Shown here: in pieces, positions 1 to 7,555 of the stretch
Position numbering within the stretch: the stretch's first letter is position 1
How the letters are laid out: each line of letters begins with the position of its first letter
From: CALJIC01 sp039805565
GTDB lineage: Bacteria; Chloroflexota; Chloroflexia; Chloroflexales; Roseiflexaceae
Direction: 5' to 3'
NCBI GenBank assembly: GCA_039805565.1
Contig: JBDLTZ010000152.1
Coordinates: 1-23,197, forward strand
Length of the DNA: 23,197 nucleotides
The notes under the pieces: model-generated
What the model was told of the DNA's origin: nothing
What the model saw: only the letters and a program-made list of their open reading frames with translations
The model's database searches: none
Position numbers and translations under genes: made by a program

Positions 1-1
1 G

Positions 2-193
2 CCTGACTTCTCACCGATTGAGCAAGCCTTTGCCAAGCTCAAGAACCAGTGGCGCAAAGCCCAAGCCCGAACCCCTGAAGCCTTACTTGATGCCGTGAGC
101 GCCTCTCTGCCCTCGATCACCCCTCAAGATGCTCACGGCTTCTTTCGTGACTGCGGCTTTCGTCTCACTTCCGACCCAGCTCAACCTTTGTGA
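2..193 (+). mobile_element. IS630-family transposase, C-terminal fragment (cut by window edge)
   Basis: An open frame enters from the left edge and runs 63 codons to a TGA at 191-193. It begins PDFSPIEQAFAKLKNQWRKA, which matches the end of the DDE catalytic core of IS630/Tc1-mariner-type transposases, where the last acidic residue lies in a 'sPIExxfxxlK' context. It ends with the usual short helical tail (FFRDCGFRL). The gene is truncated only because the window starts here, so I cannot tell whether the element is intact. Its base composition is visibly lower in GC than the neighbouring che genes, as expected of a transferred element. I could not identify its terminal inverted repeat with confidence; it should lie between 194 and about 212. 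Confidence 0.8.
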
Positions 194-212
194 GAAATGC
201 TCTAGAGATAGT

Positions 213-231
213 AAAAGGGTCCTGAGACCCT
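213..231 (-). terminator. Rho-independent terminator of the che operon
   Basis: Read on the minus strand just after the cheR stop codon, the sequence is AGGGTC-TCAG-GACCCT followed by TTT and then A. This is a 6-bp perfect stem with a 4-nt loop and a T run (AAAA at 213-216 on the plus strand, partly in the stem). It lies 5 bases beyond the cheR stop, exactly where the operon should end. Confidence 0.75.
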
Positions 232-236
232 CTTCG

Positions 237-1667
237 TCAGCGCCGCACCTTGCTCTGGCTCAATTGTTGCAGCTGCTGCTCGCAGGTCTCGCGAAGCCAG
301 CTTGCGGCCACCCCGTCCAGCAGCTCGTCCGGCGGGTGAGGAGCGAGCTTGCGGAGAGCACTGCGGTACTCGCGTGCGGCCAAGTCCGCCCGCCCGGCAT
401 GGAGGTGTGCATCGGCCAACCGGAAAGAGATCAGCGGCGCGTCGGGGTTCAGGTAGCGCGCACGCTCGAGCTCGGCCACCGCCGCACCCCAGGCGCCCTG
501 CCGCACATAGATCGAGCCGAGCAGCACGTAGGCCTCGTCGTTCAGCGCATCAAGCTCAAGAGCGCGCCGGATCTCCTCCAGCGCCAGCTCGAGGTCGCCC
601 CGGTCAGCATGGGTGCGCGCCGCCGCCGTCAGGTCCTCTGCCGTAGGGCGGCTCACGGGCGTCTGAGGTGCGGCCTGCGCGGAGACCTCCTTCACCCGAG
701 CACTGGGATCCTGGACCTGGTGCTCAGGTCCGCTGCGGCGCCGCTGCCGCCGTGGGTCGCGGCCCTCGCCCTGCGCCCGCCCAGCGGTGTCCCCACGCGC
801 GACACACACCTGCGATCCCTTGTAATAAACGTAGGCACCACCCACCTCTCGCGAACGGAAGCCGTCGAATACGTTCCAGAGCGTCTCGGAGAACCCGAGC
901 AGCAGCAGGCCCTCGGGCGGCATCGCATCGTAGAAGCGGGAGATCAGGTCGCGCCGCACGTCCGGCTGGAAATAGATCGTCACGTTCTGGCAGAAGATCA
1001 CGTCGCAGCCGCGCAGCTCGCTCGGGAACAGCTCGAGAAGGTTGACGCGCGTGAGGCTCACCACAGAGCGCAGCGCGTCGCCCGTTAGATGGCCGTCACC
1101 CTGCGGCCGGAAGTATCGGTCGAGCAGCTCGGGGGGGACGTTGGCGAGCGACCGGCCGCGGTAGAACCCCGACCGCGCCTTCTCGAGCGCCAACTCACTC
1201 AGATCGGTGCCGTACACCTCGAGGGGGCGACTCTCGCCGCCAAGCGCCTCAAGCGCGGCGATGGCGATCGAGTAGGGCTCCTCCCCGGTCGAGCAGCCCG
1301 CACTCCAGATACGGATGGGCATGCCGGCGGGCTTGCGGGCGTGGATCTCCGGCAGCAGCACGTCGCGCAGCGCGCGCAGGTGGGCCTGGTTGCGGAAGAA
1401 GAAGGTCTCGTGGTTGAGTACCAGCTCGGCCAGCCGCCGCAGCTCGTCGCGGTCGCCACCGGCCCGTACGCGGCGCTCGTAGCGCTCCAGGTCATCGCCG
1501 GTCTCCGTCACGCGCTGCGCGAGGGCGGCCTCCAGCACACGCCGCTGTGCGTCGTCCAGGTAGATCCCGGCGAACGCCGCCAGCGCGTCACGCACCCCGC
1601 CGAACTGCGCGGCCGTCAGGGCCACGGCACTGTGCTGAGATCGAAGTGCTGTGGACAGTCGGCTCAT
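237..1667 (-). CDS. cheR: CheR-type chemoreceptor methyltransferase with C-terminal TPR domain
   Basis: 476 aa. It transfers methyl groups from S-adenosylmethionine to glutamates of the chemoreceptor, opposing CheB in adaptation. The N-terminal CheR helical domain covers about residues 20-100 and contains ETFFFR (87-92). The SAM-binding domain carries WSAGCSTGEEPYS (121-133), YGTDLS (152-157) and FCQNVTIYF (225-233), a variant of the usual FCRNVLIYF. A charged, low-complexity linker (about 285-340) leads to TPR-like helices (about 340-445), as in CheR-TPR proteins, where the TPR helps recruit or regulate the enzyme. Its start ATG overlaps the cheB stop by 4 bases, indicating translational coupling. 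It is the last gene of the operon and is followed by a terminator. Confidence 0.93.
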   Translation of the reverse strand: MSRLSTALRSQHSAVALTAAQFGGVRDALAAFAGIYLDDAQRRVLEAALAQRVTETGDDLERYERRVRAGGDRDELRRLAELVLNHETFFFRNQAHLRALRDVLLPEIHARKPAGMPIRIWSAGCSTGEEPYSIAIAALEALGGESRPLEVYGTDLSELALEKARSGFYRGRSLANVPPELLDRYFRPQGDGHLTGDALRSVVSLTRVNLLELFPSELRGCDVIFCQNVTIYFQPDVRRDLISRFYDAMPPEGLLLLGFSETLWNVFDGFRSREVGGAYVYYKGSQVCVARGDTAGRAQGEGRDPRRQRRRSGPEHQVQDPSARVKEVSAQAAPQTPVSRPTAEDLTAAARTHADRGDLELALEEIRRALELDALNDEAYVLLGSIYVRQGAWGAAVAELERARYLNPDAPLISFRLADAHLHAGRADLAAREYRSALRKLAPHPPDELLDGVAASWLRETCEQQLQQLSQSKVRR

Positions 1668-2797
1668 AACTCAGCCCCTCGGACAATCTCCACCAGCCGC
1701 ACCGCAATCCGCGCCGGGGGCAGCGCCTCATCCACCACGCCAAGGATCTGGGCGGCCCGCGGCATGCCGAAGATTGCACAGCTCGCCTCATCCTGGGCGA
1801 TCGTGCGGCCGCCGCGGCGCCGGATCGCCTGCAGACCGTAGGCCCCGTCGCGGCCCATACCGGTGAGGAGCACACCCACGGTGCGCCGGCCGTACACTTC
1901 GGCGGCGGCCTGCATCGCGATATCCACCGACGGACGCTGGATCAGCAGCGGTGAATCGCTCAGGTGAACACGGCCGGCGGCGGTGATCAGCATATCGCGC
2001 TTGTCCGGCGCCACCAGCACCTCGCGCGGCTGGATCGGGCGCCACTCCGACGCCAGGGCCACAGGCAGCGGGCCGGCCGTAGCGAGCCACTCGACCATGC
2101 CGCCGCTGAACCCCTCGGCGATATGCTGCACCACCAGCACCGCCGCCGGCAGGTCTCCGGGCAGACCAGCGAGGATCTGGTGGACCACCCGCGGGCCGCC
2201 GGTGCTCGCGCCGATCACGATCACCGGGAAGGACAGCGGCTCCTGCGCAGGCGCGTGCCGAGGACCCGGGGGCGCGGCCGGCGTGGCGCGGGCCGGCTCG
2301 CCATCCCCCGCACCTCTCGCTGCTGTGCCCGCGGCGGGCGGAGCTTCGCCGGAGGAGGGCTTGCGCCGCCCGCGCAGGTGGGTCACCACGCGCACCCGCG
2401 AGAGCACCTTCACGCGCCGGACGAGGTCGCGCGCCGCCCCCTCGAACGTCCTCGGGTCGGCTGTAGAGGGCTTCTCCATGACCTCGAGTGCTCCCGCACC
2501 GAGCATCTGGAAGGTGATGTCCACATCGCTGTCGTTGAGCGACCCAGTGATCACCAGGATGGGCGTCGGGCAGTAGGCCATCAGGTACTCGGTGGTGGCG
2601 AGCCCGTCCATTACCGGCATCTGCACGTCCATGGTCACCACGTCGGGCCGGAGCTCCTGGACCGCAGCGATCGCCTGCCGGCCATCGGCGGCAGTGCCCA
2701 CGACGCGGATCAGCGGGTCCTGCTCTAGCATGCTCGTGATGAAGCGCCGCATCATTGCGGAGTCATCGACGACCACGACGCGGATCGGGTCTGTCAT
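1664..2797 (-). CDS. cheB: CheB chemotaxis response regulator methylesterase
   Basis: 377 aa. It hydrolyses receptor glutamyl methyl esters (and may deamidate glutamines) once phosphorylated by CheA. The N-terminal receiver (1-125) has acidic pocket residues DD at 11-12, phospho-acceptor Asp57 (TMDVQMP) and Lys109 (EKP). A proline/alanine-rich linker spans about 140-188. The C-terminal esterase domain (190-377) shows the full catalytic triad: Ser198 in GASTGG, His225 in VQHI and Asp317 in GMGRDGA. The length is normal. It lies 4 bases downstream of the single-domain receiver gene and overlaps cheR by 4 bases. Confidence 0.96.
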   Translation of the reverse strand: MTDPIRVVVVDDSAMMRRFITSMLEQDPLIRVVGTAADGRQAIAAVQELRPDVVTMDVQMPVMDGLATTEYLMAYCPTPILVITGSLNDSDVDITFQMLGAGALEVMEKPSTADPRTFEGAARDLVRRVKVLSRVRVVTHLRGRRKPSSGEAPPAAGTAARGAGDGEPARATPAAPPGPRHAPAQEPLSFPVIVIGASTGGPRVVHQILAGLPGDLPAAVLVVQHIAEGFSGGMVEWLATAGPLPVALASEWRPIQPREVLVAPDKRDMLITAAGRVHLSDSPLLIQRPSVDIAMQAAAEVYGRRTVGVLLTGMGRDGAYGLQAIRRRGGRTIAQDEASCAIFGMPRAAQILGVVDEALPPARIAVRLVEIVRGAEL

Positions 2798-2801
2798 CAG
2801 G

Positions 2802-3164
2802 CTACTGCATTTCCAGGATCAGCTTGACGCGGTTCGGCAGGTTGAGCAGATCCACGTCCTTGTTCAGATAGTCGTCCACCCCGGCCTCGAACGCCGCGTG
2901 CTTGTCCTCGCTCGAGGTGAGCATGATGATCCGCAGGTCGTCGAGCGCGGGGTTGTCGCGCAGGCGGCGGCAGACCTCGTAGCCGTCGATGCCGGGCATG
3001 TGGACGTCGAGCACCAGCAGGTCCGGCACAGCCGAGGCGATCGCACGCAGCGCATCCTCGCCGCTGTGGGCCAGGCGCACATCGTAGCCGTACATAGAGA
3101 GCCGCATCTTGACGATGTCGGTCACGAGCCTGCTGTCATCGACGACGAGAATTGATTCGGGCAT
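2802..3164 (-). CDS. Single-domain response regulator (CheY-like receiver)
   Basis: 120 aa consisting of one receiver domain and no output domain. Acidic pocket residues are D9/D10, the phospho-acceptor is D53 (LVLDVHMP), and the switch Thr and conserved Lys are T83 and K102. I chose the ATG at 3164 because an AGAGG ribosome-binding site lies 6 bases upstream; a longer frame starting with TTG at 3179 would include that site in coding sequence. It sits between cheA (38-base gap) and cheB (4-base gap). It probably receives phosphate from CheA and acts as the diffusible output or a phosphate sink. The output target is not visible here. Confidence 0.93.
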   Translation of the reverse strand: MPESILVVDDSRLVTDIVKMRLSMYGYDVRLAHSGEDALRAIASAVPDLLVLDVHMPGIDGYEVCRRLRDNPALDDLRIIMLTSSEDKHAAFEAGVDDYLNKDVDLLNLPNRVKLILEMQ

Positions 3165-3202
3165 GCATAACCTCTGCAATTAGCGTGTGAAGGGCGTGGG
3201 GG

Positions 3203-5458
3203 CTACCCCCCCAGAAGCTGACGGATCGTCTCCAGCAGGTTGCTCTGGTTGAACTGGCTCTTGACGATGTAGGCCTGTGCGCCGACCTCGAGCCCGCGGC
3301 GGCGGTGCTGCTCGGAGGCCAGGCTCGTCATGATGATCACGGGAAGCTCAGCCAGACTGAGCTCGGTGCGGATGCGGCTTGTGAGCGTGAAGCCGTCAAC
3401 ACGCGGCATCTCGACGTCGCTCACCACCAGTTCGTACGATCCGGCCCTGAGCTTGTCGAGGGCGTCGAGGCCGTCCACAGCGGTGGTGACGTCGTACCCG
3501 GCGGAGTGCAGGATGCTGCGGATGAGCTCGCGGGTGGCGAACGAGTCGTCGGTCACGAGCAGCCGCTGGCGCCGCGGCGCACTATCGCGGGCAGATGGGG
3601 CGGCCAGCGCCGTGCCGCGCGTCATCTGGGTAAGGCTCAGCGGATTGAGCAGCAGCGCCAGCCGCCCATCGCCGAGCTGGATGGCGCCGCTATAGCGCCT
3701 CTGCCCCTCGAGGAGCGCCCCGAGCGGCTTGACCACCACCTCGCGCTCATCCACCATACGATCTACCAGCACGGCCAGGGGCCGCTTGGCGGCGCCGAGC
3801 AGCAGGGCCGGCACGCGGCGGTGCCCAAGCGGGCGCGCCTCGCCAATCTCAAGCAGCGCGTCCAGGCGCACCACCGGCACCAGCACACCGTCGTGGTCCA
3901 CCATCGCGCGCCCCTCGACCGTGCGAATCCTCTCGGGATACACCCAGATGCTCCCCTGGCACCCCGAGGCCGGCACGCCGAACAGGTGCTCGCCGGTCTC
4001 CACCAGCAGCACGCGCGTGGTCACGAGCGTGAGCGGCAGCACGAGGGTGATCGTCGTCCCTAGGCCGAGCCTCGACTCGATCTGCACCTGGCCGCCGAGC
4101 TCGACGATGTTGGTACGGACCACATCCATGCCCACCCCGCGCCCCGAGACGTCGGTGATCAGCTGGGCAGTGCTGAAGCCGGGGGTGAACACCAGCTCAA
4201 CCGCCTCCTGGTCGCTCAGCAGCGCGGCGGCGTCAGCCGAGAGCAAGCCTTTGCGGACGGCGGCCTCGCGCAGCCGCTTCGGGTCCATGCCGCGCCCGTC
4301 GTCCCGCACCGTGACCTGCGCCGAGGAGCCGAGCGCCTGGGCGGAGATCGTCAGGGTGGCCTGGCGCGGCTTCCCGGCGCGCTCGCGCTCCTCGGGCGAC
4401 TCGACGCCGTGGTCCACCGCGTTGCGCAGCAGGTGGACGAGCGGGTCGGAGAGGGCCTCGATCACCTTGCGGTCCAGCTCGGTGGTCTCGCCCTCGAGCA
4501 CCAGCGCCACCTCGCGGCCGAGGTCGCCGGCCAGCTCCCGCACCGCACGCGGCAGGTTGCCGAACAGCGTGCCGATTGGCAGCAGACGGACGGCCATCAC
4601 CTCCTGCTCGAGGTCCTCGACGAGCTGGGCGGAGTGCGCGGCGTACTGCCCAAAGCGCTCGAGCTGCGCTTTGATGATTCGGCCCGCGCGGTCGCCGGCA
4701 TTGAGCATCCCGTTGACGTAGCCGTCCAGGCTCTCGCGCTGGCTCTGGGAGAAGCGCAGCCGGCGCAGCTCGGACTCGAGGGTGATCAGCGCGCGCTCCT
4801 GCTGGGTGATTAAGTCGGCCAGCTCCTCCAGAGCCTGGAGGTGGACAGCGTGGCTCTGCCGCCCGACAGTGAGCTCGCCCGCGAGGTTGAGGAGCTTATC
4901 CAGCCGGTCCACCCGCACCCGCACGGTCTGGCGCGCAGCGGAGCGGCGACGTGAGTCTTGTGTCTTGAGCGTTGAGCGCTGAGCGTCACGCGTGAGGAGC
5001 TGCGTCTCGGGTATCTGGGCAGCGGGGGGCAGCACGGTGGACTCGAGGGCATCGGCGGGCTTCTCGTCCTGCGACAGGCCCCGGCCGAGGCGCACGGCGA
5101 GCGCGTCCACGTCTACCGTAACAGGGCGGCCATCGACGGCGGCCGAGACCAGCTCGAGGATCGCGTCTCCCCCCTTCAGCAGGTCATCGGCGAGCACACG
5201 ATTGAGCTCGCGGCGGCCGTCGCGCACAGCGCCGAGGATGTGCTCGCAGGTGTGGGCCACCTTGCCGATCGCCTCGAAGCCGAGCAGGCGCGCCGAGCCC
5301 TTAACGGTGTGGATCGCGCGGAAGATCGCGTCGATCTGCTGGCGGCGACCCTCATCGTCCGGGGCGAGCGCCTCGAGCTCCACGAGACCCTGCGCGTAGA
5401 CTCGCAAGTTCTCGGTGGTCTCGTCGCGGAACTGGCTGTAGAAATGCGACAGGTCCAT
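3203..5458 (-). CDS. cheA: Hybrid CheA-type histidine kinase with C-terminal receiver
   Basis: 751 aa. It is the sensor kinase of the chemosensory array. In order: an HPt domain (1-115) with phospho-His50 in AIHTVKGSARLLG; a linker of unusual origin (residues 158-172, see the heptamer repeat at 4949-4990); the dimerisation region (about 180-300); the HATPase domain with N box LLRNAVDHG, G box VRDDGRGMD and GRGVGMDVV; a CheW-like P5 domain (about 480-620); and a receiver (630-751) with phospho-Asp681 (VVSDVEMP). There is no separate CheY/CheB-binding P2 domain, so the fused receiver may handle phosphate internally. Its ATG directly follows the TAG of the receptor gene (TAGATG), indicating tight translational coupling. 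The CheA-REC layout is typical of type IV pilus-related or alternative-function systems; which applies here is not shown by the sequence. Confidence 0.95.
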   Translation of the reverse strand: MDLSHFYSQFRDETTENLRVYAQGLVELEALAPDDEGRRQQIDAIFRAIHTVKGSARLLGFEAIGKVAHTCEHILGAVRDGRRELNRVLADDLLKGGDAILELVSAAVDGRPVTVDVDALAVRLGRGLSQDEKPADALESTVLPPAAQIPETQLLTRDAQRSTLKTQDSRRRSAARQTVRVRVDRLDKLLNLAGELTVGRQSHAVHLQALEELADLITQQERALITLESELRRLRFSQSQRESLDGYVNGMLNAGDRAGRIIKAQLERFGQYAAHSAQLVEDLEQEVMAVRLLPIGTLFGNLPRAVRELAGDLGREVALVLEGETTELDRKVIEALSDPLVHLLRNAVDHGVESPEERERAGKPRQATLTISAQALGSSAQVTVRDDGRGMDPKRLREAAVRKGLLSADAAALLSDQEAVELVFTPGFSTAQLITDVSGRGVGMDVVRTNIVELGGQVQIESRLGLGTTITLVLPLTLVTTRVLLVETGEHLFGVPASGCQGSIWVYPERIRTVEGRAMVDHDGVLVPVVRLDALLEIGEARPLGHRRVPALLLGAAKRPLAVLVDRMVDEREVVVKPLGALLEGQRRYSGAIQLGDGRLALLLNPLSLTQMTRGTALAAPSARDSAPRRQRLLVTDDSFATRELIRSILHSAGYDVTTAVDGLDALDKLRAGSYELVVSDVEMPRVDGFTLTSRIRTELSLAELPVIIMTSLASEQHRRRGLEVGAQAYIVKSQFNQSNLLETIRQLLGG
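4949..4990 (+). repeat. Heptamer repeat tract inside cheA
   Basis: On the plus strand the tract reads as consecutive 7-mers: ACGTGAG, TCTTGTG, TCTTGAG, CGTTGAG, CGCTGAG and CGTCACG. The same unit type (TCTTGAG, CGCTGAG) occurs in the intergenic tract at 9206-9240. In cheA it is read antisense, in frame, as a polar linker (DAQRSTLKTQDSRRR, residues 158-172) between the HPt and dimerisation domains, where an insertion would be tolerated. Confidence 0.6.
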
Positions 5459-6946
5459 CTACTTCTTCGTGATCCCGTGCAGGCGGTCGGCAATGGCGGT
5501 GAGACGCTGAGCGGCGTCCTGGACCTGGCGCGAGCCGGCGGCAGTGCGGCGCGCCACATCGGCGATCTCGCGCATCGTCTCCACCACCTGCTCGCTGGCG
5601 CTCTGCTGCTGGGCGGTGGCCAGGTTGATCTCGGCGCTGCTCTGGGCGGTGCGCTCGGCTACCATCACGATCGAGTCCATCACCTGGCCGGCGCTGTGGG
5701 CCAGCTCGACGCCGCGCTCGACCTCCTTGCCTCCCTCCTCGGCGGCCAGCACTGCGGAGCTGGTGGCCTGCTGGATCTCGGCGATCACGCCCTTGACCTC
5801 CTTCGCGGCTGCCAGGGCGCGGTTGGCCAGGCTCTTGACCTCGGCAGCCACCACGGCGAAGCGGCGACCGTGCTCGCCGGCTCCAGCGGCCTCGATAGCG
5901 GCGTTCAGCGCCAGGAGGTGCGTCTCGTCCGACAGGTCGTTGATCAGGTCGATGATCTCGCCGATCTGCTGCGAGCGCTCGCCCAGGTTGAGCACGCGCG
6001 CCGAGACATCCTGCACCCGCCCGCGGATACGGTCCATCGCCTGAATGCTGCGGTCTACCGCGTCCTGCCCCTCGGAGAGGTTCTCCAGCGTCTGGCGGGC
6101 TGCCTCGGCCACCTGCTCGGCGGCGATGGCGATCTGGCGCGCGGTGGAACCCAGCTCCTCGATCGTGGTGCTGACCTGCGAGACGGCGCTGGCCTGCTCG
6201 GTGGCGCCGCTGGCCTGCTCGTGGGAGGACGCCAGCAGCTCGCCGGCGGCGTGCGAGAGCTCGCTGCCCAGCTCAATCTGCTGGATGTTCTTCTCCATGA
6301 GCTTCTGGTTGGTCTGGTAGAGGTCCTCGGCCTGCTGGCCGCCCTGCTCGATGAAGCGCGCGGTGCTGCCGCTCCAGAGCCGGGCGACGTAGGCCAGCAG
6401 CGCGCCCACAGCGGCAAAGAACACCACGAAGACGACCACCCGCGTAACGCCGCCGAGGTCGTTCTGGGGCTGGAGCGCGCCCACGACCTCGCCGACGGCC
6501 AGCCCGACGTAGAGCGCGACGGCAGCCACAAACAGGCGCACGCTGTCGGCGGAGCGCCCGAAGAGGCCGGCGGCAACGACCGGGAAGAGGAACGAGATGG
6601 CGCCGGGGCCGGTTGCGCCCCCGGTGAGGTAGATCACCACGGAGACGTACAGCAGCGCGCCGTAGAGGAACAGGCCGGTGCCGAGGCGGTGGTGGCCGAG
6701 GCGCACGGCGGCGAGAGTCGCGGCGGTGATGACGCCGACCATCAGCACGATCGACGCTGCGGCGCCAATGACCTGTGGCGCGAGAACGCCGGCTATGCCC
6801 AGCAGTGCCACCAGCGTGCAACCGGCGAGCGCAACGGCGGCGAAGGCGGTGGCCAGGTGTACCAGAAGCTGCGATCGTTGCGTGTCGTCACCTTGGATAC
6901 TGGTGACCATACGCGCGAACAGCGGTTGATCGGCTGTGTGTTCCAT
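5459..6946 (-). CDS. Methyl-accepting chemotaxis protein with multi-TM N-terminal sensor, no HAMP
   Basis: 495 aa. It is the receptor that controls CheA. The start is the ATG at 6946, preceded by GGAGAG 5-6 bases upstream; the reading frame stays open to 7099 but that part is a REP-like repeat. Residues about 25-205 form six hydrophobic segments with short loops, so it is an integral-membrane sensor without a large periplasmic ligand domain. No HAMP domain is evident before the coiled coil. The signalling domain is typical: its hairpin tip includes LALNAAIEAAGAGEHGRRFA and VVAAEVKSLANR. There is no CheR-binding NWETF-type tail. It sits upstream of cheA in the same operon, so it is probably the dedicated receptor of this array. 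The ligand is unknown; membrane-state or energy sensing is possible. Confidence 0.92.
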   Translation of the reverse strand: MEHTADQPLFARMVTSIQGDDTQRSQLLVHLATAFAAVALAGCTLVALLGIAGVLAPQVIGAAASIVLMVGVITAATLAAVRLGHHRLGTGLFLYGALLYVSVVIYLTGGATGPGAISFLFPVVAAGLFGRSADSVRLFVAAVALYVGLAVGEVVGALQPQNDLGGVTRVVVFVVFFAAVGALLAYVARLWSGSTARFIEQGGQQAEDLYQTNQKLMEKNIQQIELGSELSHAAGELLASSHEQASGATEQASAVSQVSTTIEELGSTARQIAIAAEQVAEAARQTLENLSEGQDAVDRSIQAMDRIRGRVQDVSARVLNLGERSQQIGEIIDLINDLSDETHLLALNAAIEAAGAGEHGRRFAVVAAEVKSLANRALAAAKEVKGVIAEIQQATSSAVLAAEEGGKEVERGVELAHSAGQVMDSIVMVAERTAQSSAEINLATAQQQSASEQVVETMREIADVARRTAAGSRQVQDAAQRLTAIADRLHGITKK

Positions 6947-6957
6947 GATTTCTCTCC

Positions 6958-6986
6958 GCCGGCTGGCAGCTGCACCGCCAGCCGGC
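6958..6986 (-). promoter_or_regulatory. Hairpin in the leader of the receptor gene, abutting its SD
   Basis: GCCGGCTGGC (6958-6967) and GCCAGCCGGC (6977-6986) are perfect 10-base inverted repeats around a 9-nt loop. In the minus-strand mRNA the stem ends directly at the GGAGAG ribosome-binding site of the receptor gene. It could tune translation, protect the mRNA end, or be a second repetitive element. The fold is plain from the sequence; the function is inference. Confidence 0.5.
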
Positions 6987-7047
6987 GGCACGTCTCTACT
7001 TCGCGGAGGACTTGCAGCCCTCCGTACCTCCCTGCTTCCGCAGTCTC

Positions 7048-7086
7048 CCCCTCTCCCGCGGCAGGGAGAGGGGCCGGGGGTGAGGG
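7048..7086. repeat. REP/MITE-like GC-rich hairpin element in the che operon
   Basis: CCCCTCTCCC (7048-7057) and GGGAGAGGGG (7064-7073) form a perfect 10-bp stem with loop GCGGCA, followed by CCGGGGGTGAGGG. When read through, it gives the LTPGPSPCRGRGG-type peptide often seen as mis-annotated gene starts in high-GC bacteria carrying this dispersed repeat. It lies in the only long gap (153 bp) of the che operon, between the second cheW-like gene and the receptor gene. Confidence 0.7.
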
Positions 7087-7099
7087 CTGTCCCCAGCAT

Positions 7100-7522
7100 C
7101 TATGTCGTCGTGGCCTGCGACTGGAGCAGGGCGCTGCGGGCGACGGCGCGCAGGTCAAGCTGGAGCACAATATCTCCCTCGACCAGCAGCACTCCCGTGA
7201 CCCACGGCTCACTCAGGCGCTCATGCAGCAGGCTCGGGAGCGGCTGAACAGCTGGGAGCTCAAGAAGCTCCTCGACGCGGTCCACCAGCAGCGCGATTTT
7301 GCGGCGCCGCAGCGGGACCACCAGCGCTCGCCGCCGCCCCTGCCCACCCCGGTCCGCCGGGTCCAGCAGCGCGCCGAGCTCGAAGCCGATGTACGGCCGC
7401 CCAGGCCCATCCCCGGCAGCCAGATCCTCCGGGCAGGTCACGAGCCTCGCGTCGGTGTAGTCGTCGCGCCGGACGGCGTAGCGCCGCAGCGGCGTACGGA
7501 CGAGGAGCAACAGGCCGTTCAT
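7100..7522 (-). CDS. CheW-like coupling protein (second copy)
   Basis: 140 aa, about the length of a lone CheW domain. It has the alternating hydrophobic beta-strand pattern of CheW: RRYAVRRDDYTDARLV near the N-terminus, then ALVVPLRRRKIALLVDRVEEL (about 65-86) and a closing VEGDIVLQLDLRAV strand (about 114-127). CheW proteins link CheA to receptors. It lies 33 bases after the first cheW and 153 bases before the receptor gene. The ATG at 7522 has no good ribosome-binding site, so it may be translated by coupling. The sequence is divergent, and I base the call on fold pattern and operon position. Confidence 0.75.
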   Translation of the reverse strand: MNGLLLLVRTPLRRYAVRRDDYTDARLVTCPEDLAAGDGPGRPYIGFELGALLDPADRGGQGRRRALVVPLRRRKIALLVDRVEELLELPAVQPLPSLLHERLSEPWVTGVLLVEGDIVLQLDLRAVARSALLQSQATTT

Positions 7523-7555
7523 AGGCAGTGATGACGCGTGGCCCGCGACAGATCG

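Noticed and set aside
6947..7099. N-terminal extension of the receptor protein
   Set aside because: The extension translates a REP-like repeat and a hairpin, while the ATG at 6946 has a well-spaced GGAGAG site.
5240..7531. Plus-strand frame of 763 codons
   Set aside because: It runs antisense to the receptor and cheA genes, whose domains and motifs are clear. Its His/Leu/Gly-rich translation has no recognisable domain and is a high-GC shadow.
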